NCBI GenBank assembly: GCA_963978905.1
Contig: OZ022258.1
Coordinates: 50,948,591-51,012,590, forward strand
Direction of reading: 5' to 3'
Length of the DNA: 64,000 nt
Origin: Trichostrongylus colubriformis
Taxonomy: Eukaryota; Nematoda; Chromadorea; Rhabditida; Trichostrongylidae
Shown here: positions 21,201 to 33,059 of the stretch, piece after piece
How the letters are laid out: the number at the start of each line of letters is the position of its first letter
How positions within the stretch are numbered: position 1 is the first letter of the stretch
Made by a program: the position numbers and the translations under genes
The notes under the pieces: generated by a model
The model's input: only the letters and a program-made list of their open reading frames with translations
Database searches by the model: none
What the model was told of the DNA's origin: nothing

Positions 21201-23279
21201 GTTGATATTCACCTGAATACTTCAGGATAAAGATATGAAAAGGAAGACTCCTGAATATCGAATCATTGAGTGACTACCATTCAATACAGCGTATAACGAT
21301 AATTCTATTATGGGGATAGGGGTGCTATCAAGCCAAACGATTCTTCCATATCCAATTTTCCCAGAGATCAATTTCTCAGACAAAAGGCCCCCAAGCGCTA
21401 CACGATTCTGAGCAGAATATCCCCTTGAGCAGAGGAGATTTAGGACCAGTGAGTCGATCTCGAGGTAGTAATACCATGCATATCGATTGAAGGCCTTTTA
21501 CCTGAAGAGATGGCTCTAACATGGAATAGGATATAGGCAGAAAACAAATGCCGACCAGAGGAAGGTGGTCGTATTTTTCAAAAATTTCCCTTGATACCAG
21601 GATTGACCCCGATGCAGGGAGTAGAGACCTTCCCATCCCAATCACTCCCGTGGGTTTTCTATATGGAACTCATTGACAGAGTTAATATTCTCAAACAAGT
21701 TACAGTAAGGACCTACCCCCCCCCCCCCCACTCCCACTCCGAGACCGAGCGTAAAGAGTAAAAACAAATGAACTTCTTAACGGACAGTACTTGGACCCCA
21801 AGCAAACAAGGCGCTAACTCCCGCCTTATCTTCTGAACGTAAGTGTTCTGCTCCCAGATCAAGCCATACTTACCAAAACCATTCCGCCGAGAGCGGTAGC
21901 GAATTGAGCCGTAACCCATTCGTAAGTGTTTGGGCCCCAAATACCAACGCGATCACCTTTCTCAACACCAAGATGAATCAGTCCACATGCTAAGCGTTCA
22001 GCCTGCAAACAATGTATGATTGAATTGTGGAATTGTAGATGCTATCCTTATTAACATATAGTTAATTCGAGTTGAATTCAAGTTATACTCACATCTTTCA
22101 GCAATTGGTAATATGTCCGTCGAATATTTTCCCGTTTGAAAATGACAAACTCTTTGTTCGGGGTCTGAAAAAGAGCCTTCTTAGTGAATAACTTCAAAGC
22201 ATCTTCCAATTGATTTTTTCAACTCCAGTAATGAGGGAAAATGGATTTCAAAGTTGAATTCACGTAAAGGATAATTAGAAAGAATGAACTGCAGAAAATT
22301 CGAATCCCTCTGTTTGCGCTAGCAAGTCAGGATTAGTTGGTAGCGCTGCGATATTGCTCTGGAGGAAATAGCCGTTTCAATACGCCTCCCCCTGACCCGC
22401 TCTACGGCGATCCAATACGACCCTCTTTCTTGGCCTCTACAATACCACTAACTATTGCCGAATTGTACAGTTGTAATGCGTTCTATTGCTATGTCTCTTT
22501 ACCTGAAGCAAAGACATTTATTTTACATTCCCACACAGTTTGCTGTGAAGTACCCTCGCTTCTCATCTGCTTATTGGGAGTTTAGATTTTAGTGCTTATT
22601 GCTTATCTTTGCAGGTACGACCCACTTCCGTCCGGTCAAAAAATACACCCCACAAAATTTTTGAGCAGCGAGACCACACTGCACAGACCCTAGACCAAGG
22701 AGTTCTTGGTTCATGAATGGAGCCCTCAAAACACTAGTAGTAGTTTATAGTAACAGTGGTGATCCACGTAGTAGTTACGACAGCTGTAATAGGGGTGGGT
22801 GCAGATATGACGGAAAATCGCGTGGCCGCCCGCGGCGAGCGGCACGACGGGTGCGAGTGCCAGTGGCAGGGCATGACAGCCTTCAAGCAAGGCAGTTTGG
22901 CATGGGTGGAAGCGCATAGGTGACGCAGCAACGCTCTGCCAGCCCCCCCCCCCCCCAAGCCCCCAAGAGCAATCGATTCGCAAGTCGTATTGGTGGCGCC
23001 GCGAGTGAAATGCCGCGAAGCGATTTTCGTCACATCTCCACACACCCCTGTAATAGTAATAGTGACCCCTATTTATTCCACTTATTCTTTCACTACCTGA
23101 TTTTTGCTCTTTTCTATGGATAGTGCTAAATATTACCTGATCGACTGCACTTCGCAATCGTTCGCCAACCGTCTCGAAAAGTAAAGGGATTTGTGAGCAG
23201 CCGTGTACGTAACTCTTACGACTCGGCTGGGCCATCGCATGTGCGGACAGCGCCGCCTCCTCTAGCGATATCGGCTCTT
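15234..23279 (-). CDS. acyl-CoA synthetase, ACSF2-like (medium-chain fatty acid-CoA ligase)
   Basis: ATP-dependent ligase expected to activate medium-chain fatty acids to acyl-CoA, probably in mitochondria. Fifteen exons in coding order: 23279-23137, 22164-22093, 22002-21874, 21212-21093, 21033-20921, 20850-20733, 20675-20580, 20159-20011, 19839-19748, 18405-18329, 17452-17345, 16994-16846, 16423-16282, 15563-15447, 15389-15234. All junctions agree in phase and give 592 residues plus a missing start. Visible motifs: VNINPSYQ; P-loop [14 protein letters not shown] split by an intron; [52 protein letters not shown]; and the catalytic lysine in [11 protein letters not shown]. Human ACSF2 is about 615 residues, so little is missing. 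The first exon carrying the start and any targeting peptide is unresolved; 24019-23971 (ATG, 16 codons, phase 1, after CTCTCAG) is a weak candidate. Introns contain a mariner, foldbacks and MITEs, but no exon is broken. Confidence 0.95.
17870..18094. mobile_element. foldback element, empty-site relative of the 11,785 element
   Basis: Carries GTATTGGTTGAGTCCTGAAG and, inverted, CCTCAGGACTCATCCAATAC. The right end with GGCATACACCCC matches the family. CTACGGGCGCCGTATTGG is continuous here, where the 11,785 copy has a 237-bp insertion. The left arm is more diverged. It lies in an intron of the synthetase gene. Confidence 0.65.
18868..19376 (+). mobile_element. degenerate mariner element
   Basis: The ends are 29-bp inverted repeats with the mariner look (TTAGGTGGTCCGGAAAGTTT; right end reversed TTAGGTTATCCGGAAAGTTT), with TA at 18866-18867 and 19377-19378. 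Inside, two frames carry pieces of the transposase N-terminus: [18 protein letters not shown] (about 19078-19131) and, one frame over, [17 protein letters not shown] (19169-19219), which resembles the second helix-turn-helix part of mariner transposase. At 509 bp against about 1.3 kb for a full element, the catalytic domain is missing. It cannot be active by itself. It sits in an intron of the synthetase. Confidence 0.88.
20263..20514. mobile_element. foldback element enclosing a GCTCGACC-type end
   Basis: Outer inverted ends are CGGTCATACTTTGCGC and, reversed, CGGTCATACTCTGCGC. The middle (20,349-20,395) resembles the left end of the 901-1055 MITE (GGCTCGACCCAACTACACTA), suggesting a nested or composite insertion. 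It lies in an intron of the synthetase. Confidence 0.6.
22785..23056. mobile_element. hAT-like MITE with 8-bp target duplication TGTAATAG
   Basis: TGTAATAG flanks the element perfectly (22785-22792 and 23049-23056). The 256-bp body has imperfect inverted ends: GGGTGGGTGCAGATATGACG and, reversed, GGGGTGTGTGGAGATGTGAC, both leading into GAAAATCGC. It contains a 14-C run. No ORF of interest. It lies in the first long intron of the synthetase. Confidence 0.88.
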
Positions 23280-24019
23280 CTGAAAAATTTCTAATTTTCT
23301 CCCAGTTCCTTATTTCATCGCTCTCGCAATTCTTTGATTTAAGGTTCAGTGATTCTAAGATATTTGAAAGTTATATTGCTAACCAAAGCGAAATCGGGAG
23401 ATTCCCTAAAAGAACCTAGCCCACAGTACGATCATTACCAAAAGTAATAAATTATTCATGTGTACCCGGATCACGCCTACATATTTTATTATTTACTTGA
23501 TATGAAATGCAGTATTAGCAGTTAGCAACAGACATTTGAGACTTTCCCTAAGTCTCCTTATGGTTTCTTGAGCGCCTGATATGGGAAACTGCCAGATGAT
23601 TCTCAACGCTTTAATAATGAAAAGCAAGATAAAGTGTAAAAAAAAGTGAATCATAAGCGAGGAATAAGAACCATCAAGAAAGGATCATAGGATAGCTGCA
23701 ACTGGTTGCGTATGGCCTTGATAAGTTGACCAAATGAGAAAGGTCATTAAGGGGTACTAGGATCATCAAAGTATACGCTGAGTATAAAGCGAACCTAACG
23801 AAAAGAAAAACATGCGATCATCAGCAAGAGGTTATTAGCCTGAGCATTCTACCATAGTCAGAGTCAGCGTGCAAAAAATATTACAAGTTGGCTGCTCCTT
23901 ATGGTTGTTAGAAGACCACTCTAGTTATTTCATTTATACAAAGACAGCATATCGCTCCAAGTGTGCCAACCGAAGCTGCGTTGGAGATTTGACAAGCTGA
24001 GCGCAATACATATTTCCAT

Positions 24020-27000
24020 CTTCTGCGTTCTCCTGAGAGCAAGATGTACACGGAAAGAAGAGAGTCTAAATGAATTTACCGGATAGATGTCGAAGGCATG
24101 GCGCATTCCAACTACGCTTAATTAATTCCTTCTGCATTGTAGATCTATTTATTCGTTTATGTTATCAGCATTATTACTTGCTTTAGCAGTTTGAAAACGC
24201 AAAAACTCCCCAAATACGAAAATGCTGGGTAAACAGACCTTGGGTCATATTTATCGTAGTTCGGTGAAGTTTCGAAATGGTGCACAAGAAAGACGGAGCG
24301 AAAGGAGCACTGAATCAGCTGAATTGCGTTCGTGATCAAATTTTATATACTAGCGCATGGGCTATCACGGTGTGATGTACTTCGATCACAGGCTGACTGA
24401 TGGTGTGATAGATACCCGGCAATTATAGCACTTGATAACAGCGCGGATACGGTAGAAGTGAACGGGTCTTGTGTTTCGATGTGTGCAGCATGTTCCGAAT
24501 AGGAGCCACCTCTACTACACTCTCGCAGATTAGCGTCACGTGTTGTTCAAAGCAAAAAAGGGCATAATGTCATTCGATAGAGATCATCATTGCAGTAACA
24601 GTGTCACTCAGATTGCCTGCAAAAACCGCTATCGCTAGAAATGATCAATTATGATACCCAACACCTATAGTGGATTTTCAGGAATAATTTAAGAATGGAT
24701 TAAAATAGAGAGTATTTCAGGATGATCATCAGGATGCACTTTGCATTTCACTTAGTTTAGTAAGGCTAGGTCAACACATGGTTTGTGGGAGCTACTCAGT
24801 GCTCCCTGACGGTCATTGGCAGGTTAGCGATCCCTGTGGGCTGGACGGTTTGGCTAGTCCGGGCGGCGATCGATCTAGGAGTTGATCCCCGGCATGCCAG
24901 ACCCACTGGAAACGGTGCTAAATGCCATTATATTACTTCCTCTTTAGGGGATATCATCTTTGGCAACAACGTAGAGTGTTCACTTTTCGGAAAAGTAAGC
25001 AAGTAAGCTGAAAGTAGACAAACGATGCGTGGGAGTTTCCACACGAACTCCAGTCGAAGTTCCGGGAAATCTCTACTTTTGGTCAGCCCATCACTGCTCC
25101 TACGCATATTCCATTCTGGGATGAAGCCCCAATTCTATGCCTTAGCCGTCGTTTTGATCCCTTGCACTCACTCTTTACCATTTCCCAACCTCACGCCCCC
25201 CCCCCCTCAACTCGGTCCTAACTCCATCTCCCTTCACTTTCTTTCAACAACAGTCCATGATACATTACTTTCGGTTTTCCTAAAGTAGTGATGTTCCATA
25301 AGAACCATCGCATCGCCATTTGCCGTCGAATCTCCATTACAAGTTGTTCAGTGATCTATGCTGGAGAACCGGTACTTTGGGGGATTCCCCGACCATATCA
25401 TACGACTCCTGCGTTGCTTCGTCAATGCGAGTGCTTGTCATTGAAAAGAGTAGACGCTTGTCGCTGTCTTCTTTCTTCGGCGTTCTGTTCCCATATTTGC
25501 TGCATCATCAACTAGGAAGTGATAAGGAAGTGATGGCGCTTATGGGTGTTATCAATCAAATATTCCATTTCAGACCATGCTCATCCGATTTTTTCCATCG
25601 TCTGCTGCATTCTTTGCACCATGTTCGCTGCTACTGATATTAAAAGAGAAATTTATGCGACAAACTTTGGCCATTAAATTCATATCTTTAAACTGCCTAT
25701 AAGCCATAGCCACTGACTATTTCTAGCCGCTATATCTTACACAAGTTCCCCATGCCGAAGTAGAGTTGAAAAACAGTCTCTCATTGAGAGGGCGTGGCTG
25801 TTTTACTTTTGGGCAAAACGTGCTTGGAACTACGGACATGGGTATGCATGCATGCGAGTGATGGATCCAGATCATCATGGTCAATAGAAATCACCAGGAA
25901 TAGTCAATTTTTATGTTTTTTGTCTGAACATCCCATTAAAACTTTGCGATGTGCATTCGCAATGCATCAACCATTGAATCTGGACTTTTTTCGTGAATTT
26001 TCGATTAATTTTTTTGCAAATCATTAGTAGCTGAGCATAGCGTTGCTACAATCTGATCATCGAGTTCAAACTTTTAAAAAAGAAGAAAATGATGAGAATT
26101 TGGCAGAAATGTAGACCCCCGTCTGAAAACCTTGTGCCAGAAGTATCAAACATTCTCTGGGTGCACAATCTCTTTCCCTACCCTTTGACATAATTTAAAC
26201 AACCTGTGAAAATGTCCTGAGTTTACCAAACTTCGAACCGGTCGCCCCTTAGTTGCACCACATCACACACTCACATGAAGAATTTGAAGTACGGTGTGAC
26301 GACATTGCCATGGGACATCAAGGGCATCTCATCAAGGAAGTATTATAGATTACACTCTATTAGATTGCAAGGAAAATTCTGGACAACTAGCGCGTTCACA
26401 AGATAAGTTTCGAAGCGCTCTAGCTCAGATCAACACGGCTATTGTACTTTGTGTTCCTCAGATAGATAAAAAGTTGGGCTCACTAAATATTAGCTTTATC
26501 GGAATTCCATGGGATCTTCGACTAATCAGACCAATTATAAAATTGTGTATGCTGCGAAATGAACTGTTCTTGGATGATTCACTTCATGAGTTCTAGTTTG
26601 GTCAAGCAGCGGTAGAGGCAACGGCAGTGGTGAGCTCTGCAAGAAGAGGAAGTGATGCGTTGGATGGAACAGTTTTCCCAAAGGTTTTAAAAATGCAGAA
26701 ATGGAATGAATTGCTTGAATTTTATATTGATCAAAGAGCTTTGACAGCAAACAGCAGGAATCGATAAGCCTCCGTATTTGCAGGGGATATTCAAAATTAT
26801 TGCCTTTCCAATAAAGATATGTCGACCACCTAAGGTGGTTCCGATTCGCCGAAATTCAGAAAATGGGTGCTGCACGACCTCTTGGAGCAACCATACGCGA
26901 CTCTTTTTTAATAGTCGTCTTCCAGCAATTGAGGAAGTGACAGGCTGAAATCCTTATTCGTCCGTTAATTTCATCAGATCGAGCGCTTACTAAACCCTAC

Positions 27001-28150
27001 TTTCCCAAACACCTGGACAGCCTCTACAACAGAGTGTCCCTGGTGATTTTGAGTCGACTTTTTCACGTTTTCACGTAATATGAATCGTTAGCTTTCATCA
27101 AAATGGGATATTCGAATGTGTATCATTCTGCCAAAAGTGTGAGAAATCGAATGGTGCTTACTTCAAGGGGAAAGATGAAGCGTGAGCCAAGTTATGATCT
27201 TCCGAGGGTAAAGTTGCGAACACGGGCCAAAACTCTCCTTACGGTCTAATATGTACAGTCGACAATAAGAAAATGGAAAGTGATTGGTCTTTTTGCTGTG
27301 AACTTATTGTAAAAGAACACAATAATTCAAAGAAATCACATACCAAAATTACGCATTTGTAAACCTGCCAAAAATCGGTTCATGAAGGTTCTAACTTCCC
27401 AGAATCAGTGGAGGTACAGAAATACAGTTGTTCTGACAAAAATTAAAAAAAGTAGAAAAGACCTTTTATAAAACCCTAATACGGTAGATTCATATTGCGT
27501 ACGAAGAACCAGGCTTTCATGCACGGTATCGTTAATCAACAAAACGTAATGAGAAACAAAATCCGAAGAATCGGATGCCCGTCTTCATCTCAGCATACGT
27601 CTTCATCTCTTAAATTCGCAAAGGTTCATACGCTTGACCTGACCAGGAGATGATACCCATTCGACTTTTCAATAAGAGTACTAAAGGGTGTGTTATAAAA
27701 TGAATTATGAGGACTCAGGCCAAAATATGCAACTTTTAGACTATCTTTTACTTCTCCTTCTACCTAGGGTTAATGTCACATTGCTACGAGATCCGCCGAC
27801 TTTTTAATCTGTTTCATACTTGGAGAATTGCTAGGAAAGCGTGAACAACCGCTAGACTATGAAGAAATAGAAGGGAAGAAGTACAACTGCCGTCTTTTCC
27901 TTATCAAACAGTCGAGAGCAGAAGCCCTATGTTCATAAAAGCGATAAGTTTTCTTTACATCAAATTTTTCTCCACGATGCGAAGACAATCGAAAACACCT
28001 GAAGCAGAACTCTGTCACGAATAGCTCCTTCTAAGATTTAGGATGCAAAAATCCTCCAGAAGCAGAGTCAAGGATCAATGCATGCTTTATGATGAACAAA
28101 AACTCCTAATTAGAAAAACATTTTCAGGCTCTGAAATGGAATCCTGAAGC
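24020..28150. other. about 4 kb with no recognisable gene
   Basis: ORFs are short and show no family resemblance or convincing splice context. The segment 24,790-24,910 resembles the 3' part of the SINE-like family (GAGTTGATCCCCGGCATG). An 11-C run lies at 25,196-25,206. The upstream regulatory region of the synthetase gene is expected in the first part. Confidence 0.4.
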
Positions 28151-28335
28151 TCAGGAAAGGATAGAAAAGGAAACATTCAGAAACCACACAGCAGCACTCA
28201 ATCCGTAAGGCGTACATAATGTGGATAGCCAGATGCGATTGTCTTCGTAGGTGATGGTAATGAAATTCTCGCGCTTTCGCTTCAATTCAGCGCTCTTGAC
28301 GGCCACTCCACCTACTGCCCTCCACAGATGGTCCC
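28151..28335 (-). CDS. hypothetical small ORF or exon
   Basis: After a TTTCCTAG acceptor-like sequence the minus strand stays open for about 60 codons to a stop. It is basic at first (VAVKSAELKRKRENF) and ends in a hydrophobic segment (YGLSAAVWFLNVSFSILS), which suggests a small single-pass membrane protein. The open frame also runs upstream to an ATG at 28429. I do not recognise the family. It may be chance or a decayed exon. Confidence 0.22.
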
Positions 28336-28522
28336 CTAGGAAATGAAGCTGACACACTTTCACTAATGCAAAAACAGTAGAAGGACTTATTTGTTCGAGT
28401 GGATCTGAAGGCAAATGAGGTGGTCGCATTGTTTCTTGATTATTCTGGGGAAAATACGAACGATTATCTTGGGGAAAATACGATCTTTGTGAAATTGAAC
28501 ACGAATTTTTAACTAGAATAGA

Positions 28523-28894
28523 AGGGGTGTGCAGACTAATGTCGAATTTTCGCGCGGTCGCCTGCGGCGAGCGGCGGGGCCAATCTTTTCGCGTGCAATT
28601 GTACGTTGCGGACGCTCCCTTTGAAGTTTTACGCCCGCATCATTCATTTCTTGTCCAGCATTCTTATCATGTAATGGTATTGCGTCCTTCACTTTTTACG
28701 TTACAATTTTGTCTTTTTAGCGTACCAAAACTGTTTTCAGATAATGAAGAAACGAACAGCTGTTTCTCTCGAAGGATCTCCATGGCACTAGCCCCTTGCG
28801 TCTGAGCGAATTTCCAACCGACCGCGACAATTCGTGCCAATGGCGCCGCGAGTGCGACGCCGCAAAGCGAAAATTCGACATAAGGCTACACAGC
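28523..28894. mobile_element. degenerate member of the hAT-like GCGGCG MITE family
   Basis: The ends carry ATGTCGAATTTTCGCG and, reversed, ATGTCGAATTTTCGCT. Subterminal blocks (GCCTGCGGCGAGCGGCG; GGCGCCGCGAGTGCGACG) match the elements at 22,793 and 50,855. No clean target duplication. A lone end of the same type is at about 48,640-48,708. Confidence 0.65.
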
Positions 28895-31032
28895 CAACAA
28901 GGAGCCTTACTGTCTCCTATTTGCTATTAGTTGGTTTGAGATTTGCCATTAGTATGTGAGCAGTGGAAGGTGCTGTCTTCGACGACATTAGCGAATTCTT
29001 CAACGGTGTGAGACGGACGCTAGGCAGGAGGAATATGTACATCATTCACGAAAGAGTTAGAGCTAATGAAATAAACGGGTGTAGATGGCGCAATAAAAAG
29101 AGGCGCTACTGCCTGTTTCGACGACACGTGAGAACGCAATCTCTCAGAGCCGATTGCACTTCCCATTGCTGTGATGTCAAGTGACTTTTATCACAGTTAA
29201 TGAACATTGTTCGGCTACGGTGGACTTTAGCCGAAGTCACTCACACCCCATAGAATTGTACGGAATCGTACAGGATGTTAATGAGAACACCATAGTAAAA
29301 AAATCGGAAATCGAAGCCTTCATTACAGAAATCAGTTTATGGTTCACGTTTCCCTACAATTATCTCTGCTCTGCCAACGATCTCCGAATGCATGGCGCAT
29401 CTCCAATGTACTCAAAAGTGCTGACTGTCTTATCATTTTCTCTAATCGTCAATGCGATGGTTTTTAGACAAATAAAGTGACTATACAGGTTCTACAGGAT
29501 GCGCCATGCATATGTTGATTATTTGAAATTGCACAGGCAGATTCGTATCGAGTTTGAGGTTCCCTCAAATACATTCATGAACGAAAACGTCTGTATCAAT
29601 AGTTACAATTCTAGAAATATGCATGCAGTACATCACCCTCATGGCAAACGATGTGACCGAGCGGCTCCGAACAAAGTTTAAGGAATACATTCAATCATTT
29701 TTGGCTTGACTTCCTGTGAGTGATCACTGCACCAGCCTATTCAAGAGCAAAAAAAGATTTCAACTGGTCATATGTGGTATACTAGAAGAGGGAGTATAAA
29801 GTTCGCCAATCTCCAATCTCTAATATGATCGACCTTGAATTAAACCGATCTGGTGACATAGGTCCAAATAAGTGGCACCATCACGATTTCTCTAGATGTG
29901 AAATCGTTTTACACTAGATCACCCAAGAGAGAAAAACTGTTGAGCGAAAGTAGTTTGCACCTATTCGCCAAATGGCTCTCACACGAGTAGAGTTTTTCGG
30001 GAAGCCGACAGGCCATCGAACCCCTAATCTCCGACCAATTTCTCATGGTAATAGCTACATAATTAGGAGTAGTAACAAATGATTTTGCACAGTGAAAGAA
30101 GAGATATCGAAATCGGGGGAGATGAAAAATAATGTATTGAAATAAAGCTGACTCAATCAGGTCATTGCAGTCAAATATGCTTTCAACACATCCTTGCTCT
30201 TCTTTGCTTTCTACAAAGAGAAAGCGAACTACATGGCGCTCTATCAGGGTTAAGAGAACTCAAATGATTTCTTGCTTTGTGGAGAAGCAGAACCTGTACA
30301 TGTAAGGACAAAAAAACACTGGCAGAATTCATCAAACTCTGAAAAAAGGTGATTAGAAAACGAAAATCGGAACAAACGATTGGGACAGAGATCGAGATAG
30401 TAACGCGACACCACAGTTAGCCATCAGCTAGTGTTGAACAGTTGATCGCCTATGTAACTATGAAAGTAGCATTCAACGACAGCCAGTCGCGGAAGTACAT
30501 ATGTACAGGAAGGGCTGCAGAAGCGGAAGATCTCTCGACAGACCTGCGCACGACCATTGACCTTTTTCGTGAGCGAGGTACCTATCTGCCAGAGATCGAT
30601 GCGCGCAAAAAGTGAAAAGTCAGAAAAAAAAGTCTTATAAAGTACTAAACGGCTGATTGCAATCACATATTTTGCTCCAGCTTTTTCGACTTTCTTCTCA
30701 ATTTTTTTCGACCGCTTTATCGCGTTCTTTCTACATCACAACTGCGCTTCATAATAATAGAACAAAAGCATGATTTGTCATAGGTCTATTAGTTATAGTT
30801 GACATAGTTATAGAATATTCAATTCATTGATGATAGACCGTCTAGCTCCGAATGTGACTTCCATATCGATTATGAGCTTTGCAACAGCTCTTTCTTGTAG
30901 GATGCCTCCAAGAATCAATTTGCTCTGCTTTAGTTTCATTGCAAATTTTGATCTTTCCTCAAATCAAAAGTGGCATCTATGCATGGTATCGGATGCCTTT
31001 GTTGGAGCGGCCACATTAATGGACTGACTTTA
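28895..31032. other. about 2.1 kb with no recognisable gene
   Basis: Three successive plus-strand ORFs (28963-29184, 29181-29480, 29499-29681) give no recognisable family. Apart from the left arm of the long inverted repeat that begins near 30,765, nothing else could be supported. Confidence 0.3.
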
Positions 31033-31175
31033 AGCCGTCGTCAGACTTAGCGATTTTGCGATTTTCACACTTTACCTTTACCCTTTACGCGATACTACGA
31101 CTTTGAGATTGTGCAATGACGCAACTTCGCGTACGGAGCCGGGACATCACAAAATCGCAAAATTTGAAGACAGCC
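31033..31175. mobile_element. short MITE with GTCGTCAGAC ends
   Basis: Left end GCCGTCGTCAGACTTAGCGA; right end reversed GGCTGTCTTCAAATTTTGCG; both lead to TTTTGCGATTTT. It shares ends and the ACGCGATACTACGAC core with the elements at 8158 and 42,560. Confidence 0.7.
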
Positions 31176-31627
31176 ATACCATTTGTTCATTACTGGGGAA
31201 CTGAAAAGACAATGGCTTGTAGAAAGAGCTAGAAATGAGAGAATAAAACTTGAGGAACCCGTCTGAAAAGAGGACAGAGGGAGATTGTTCTGTCAATAAT
31301 GAAATCATCATAGGCTGCATACCCAGACGCTGTCAACCTGTTACCCATTCTTGATGGTTCGCGACAAATCGTTTATTTTAGCGGCTTGCAGGTTTACTGT
31401 GTCGGGATGAGGGCCCGCGCTCCCACGTACATCTTCAGAAGGTCGAATCCTGGATTATTGCAGCTCAGGTTAACCAACCTTTCCATTTCTCCAGGGTCGG
31501 TGAATTCGTGTAGGAGTAGTCGCTATGATAAAGACACTGCATTGTACATATAATGACTATCGGAAGCCTCAAATGCTCCACGATTTTGTATGGAAGTAAA
31601 ATACGTGGCACATACCAAGATGAGAAT

Positions 31628-32108
31628 CCCAGAGCTACCCCACTGCTCTTCAACCGATACGGTCGAATAGGTGATTTTTGGAAAACCTTTCGATTTAGAT
31701 GCAAACTTCTACCCAGGGGTATTTCGACCCGTAGAACACGAACATGATATTCGTTTGACGCAAAACCGCTTGGTCACTGCGCCTTAGGCGCCGGCGCCAA
31801 AATGAGGTGGATCACCAAACTCGCTCAAAAATTGTCTCAAGGGGTATTTCGACCCGTAGAACACGAATAGGACATTCGTTTAGCGAGGAACTGCTTGGGA
31901 CAAATCTTGAGCAAGTCTGGTTATCCATCCCATTTTGGCGCCGGCGCCTATGGCGCAGGCACCAAGCAGTTTCGCGCTATATGGATGCCATATTCGTGTT
32001 CTACGGGTCGAATTACCCTTGGGTAGAAGTTTGCAGCCAAATCGAAAAGTTTTCCAAAAATCACCCCTTCGACTCATCGCTTGGAGAGGTAGTGGGGTAG
32101 CTTTGGGT
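31628..32108. mobile_element. foldback element of the CCGTAGAACACGAA family
   Basis: The arms are long inverted repeats. Both contain GCTACCCCACT, GGTGATTTTTGGAAAAC, AAACTTCTACCCA and TTCGACCCGTAGAACACGAA. A third copy of the last motif lies in the middle at about 31,845-31,870. Fragments of the family are at 6190 and 53,850. Confidence 0.78.
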
Positions 32109-32262
32109 TAATAGTGGCGAATGAAATTTTCACTCTCTTTATTTGACGAAGAAAATCTTTCTCCTCATAGATGCTGGACAGTCTATCATCAATGAATTGA
32201 ATATTCAATAACTATGTCAACTATAACTAATGGACCAATGACAAATCATGCTTTAAAGCCAT

Positions 32263-33059
32263 ATAACGGATCTCCAATGAAAGAAAAAGCCATGTTGAAG
32301 TGAACTCACCGAAAAGCATTTTGTGACAAAAGACGCCGGCACCACACGACCGTACACAACCGGTTATACCTGTAAAGAAGGTGGTCTGATTATGAAAATA
32401 TGAAATTAATCACCGGCGAAAAAAATTCGTGAGGCAACGCGAATGATGGGTTGTCAGGAAAAGTACAATAGAAGATATTGTTTATCAGTTATCAGTCAGG
32501 ACAGCAGAACAAAGTACATAATATCTTTTTTGAATGAGGAGTGGGCATTCCAGAGAAAACGGACAGTATGTGAGGAGCACTGGGTGGTAAAGCACGAGGA
32601 AAGGTGGTATGATCGCCGCGCAGTGTACAAAAGACGTTCGTGATGTCGTGAGAACTCAAGTCTTCCAATAGTTGAAGGGTGATGCGATGCGGTGAAGAGA
32701 ACACATTTTCTCAGAATTGATTAAAAGTAACTTTAGGACAGACCGCGTTTGGATAATTAATTCCCATGAACTGGTGCTTTAGTGATAGGGGAAGGAAGGG
32801 TGATACTGATGTGGCGATGCATCCCCCCAAATCGTCGCAAGGTCACACAAAACCATCATCATCGATGGGGCGGGTGAACGACACAGGAATTGAACAGGCA
32901 AGAAAAGTACTTTCGCAGGCCGACGACGAATATTGTCTGTGAACATGGCAGGAAGAAGTCTTGAAGAAAAAGTGCATCTTTCCCTCATTTTGAAAATGGA
33001 AGAGATGCATATTCTCTTCACTCTAAAAGTGGGAAGAAATGTTTCTCTCAGAACGAATA
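32263..33059. other. no gene or repeat supported
   Basis: Only short ORFs without recognisable features. Confidence 0.3.

Larger units (their letters stand above)
30765..32262. repeat. long-range inverted repeat, arms about 80-90 bp
   Basis: The left arm (about 30765-30845) contains GCATGATTTGTCATAGGTCT and ATTAGTTATAGTTGACATAG. The right arm (about 32165-32262) carries the same in reverse complement with few differences. The 1.3 kb between them holds two further elements. These may be the ends of one old transposon or two copies in opposite orientation. Confidence 0.7.

Noticed and set aside
24157..24339. Minus-strand ORF considered as the first exon of the acyl-CoA synthetase
   Set aside because: It begins after a stop with TTG, not ATG, and gives no donor in the phase required by the 23279 exon.
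24790..24910. Possible complete tRNA gene
   Set aside because: A B-box-like part is present but no cloverleaf with pairing acceptor and T stems could be drawn; treated as SINE-like.
29181..29480. 99-codon ORF with IELYGIVQDVNENTIVKKSE, loosely like a replication protein A small-subunit OB-fold strand
   Set aside because: The resemblance covers about fifteen residues, the rest of the fold is absent and neighbouring ORFs do not continue it.
31807..32100. 97-codon ORF
   Set aside because: It is entirely inside the foldback element, and inverted arms make frames open on both strands.
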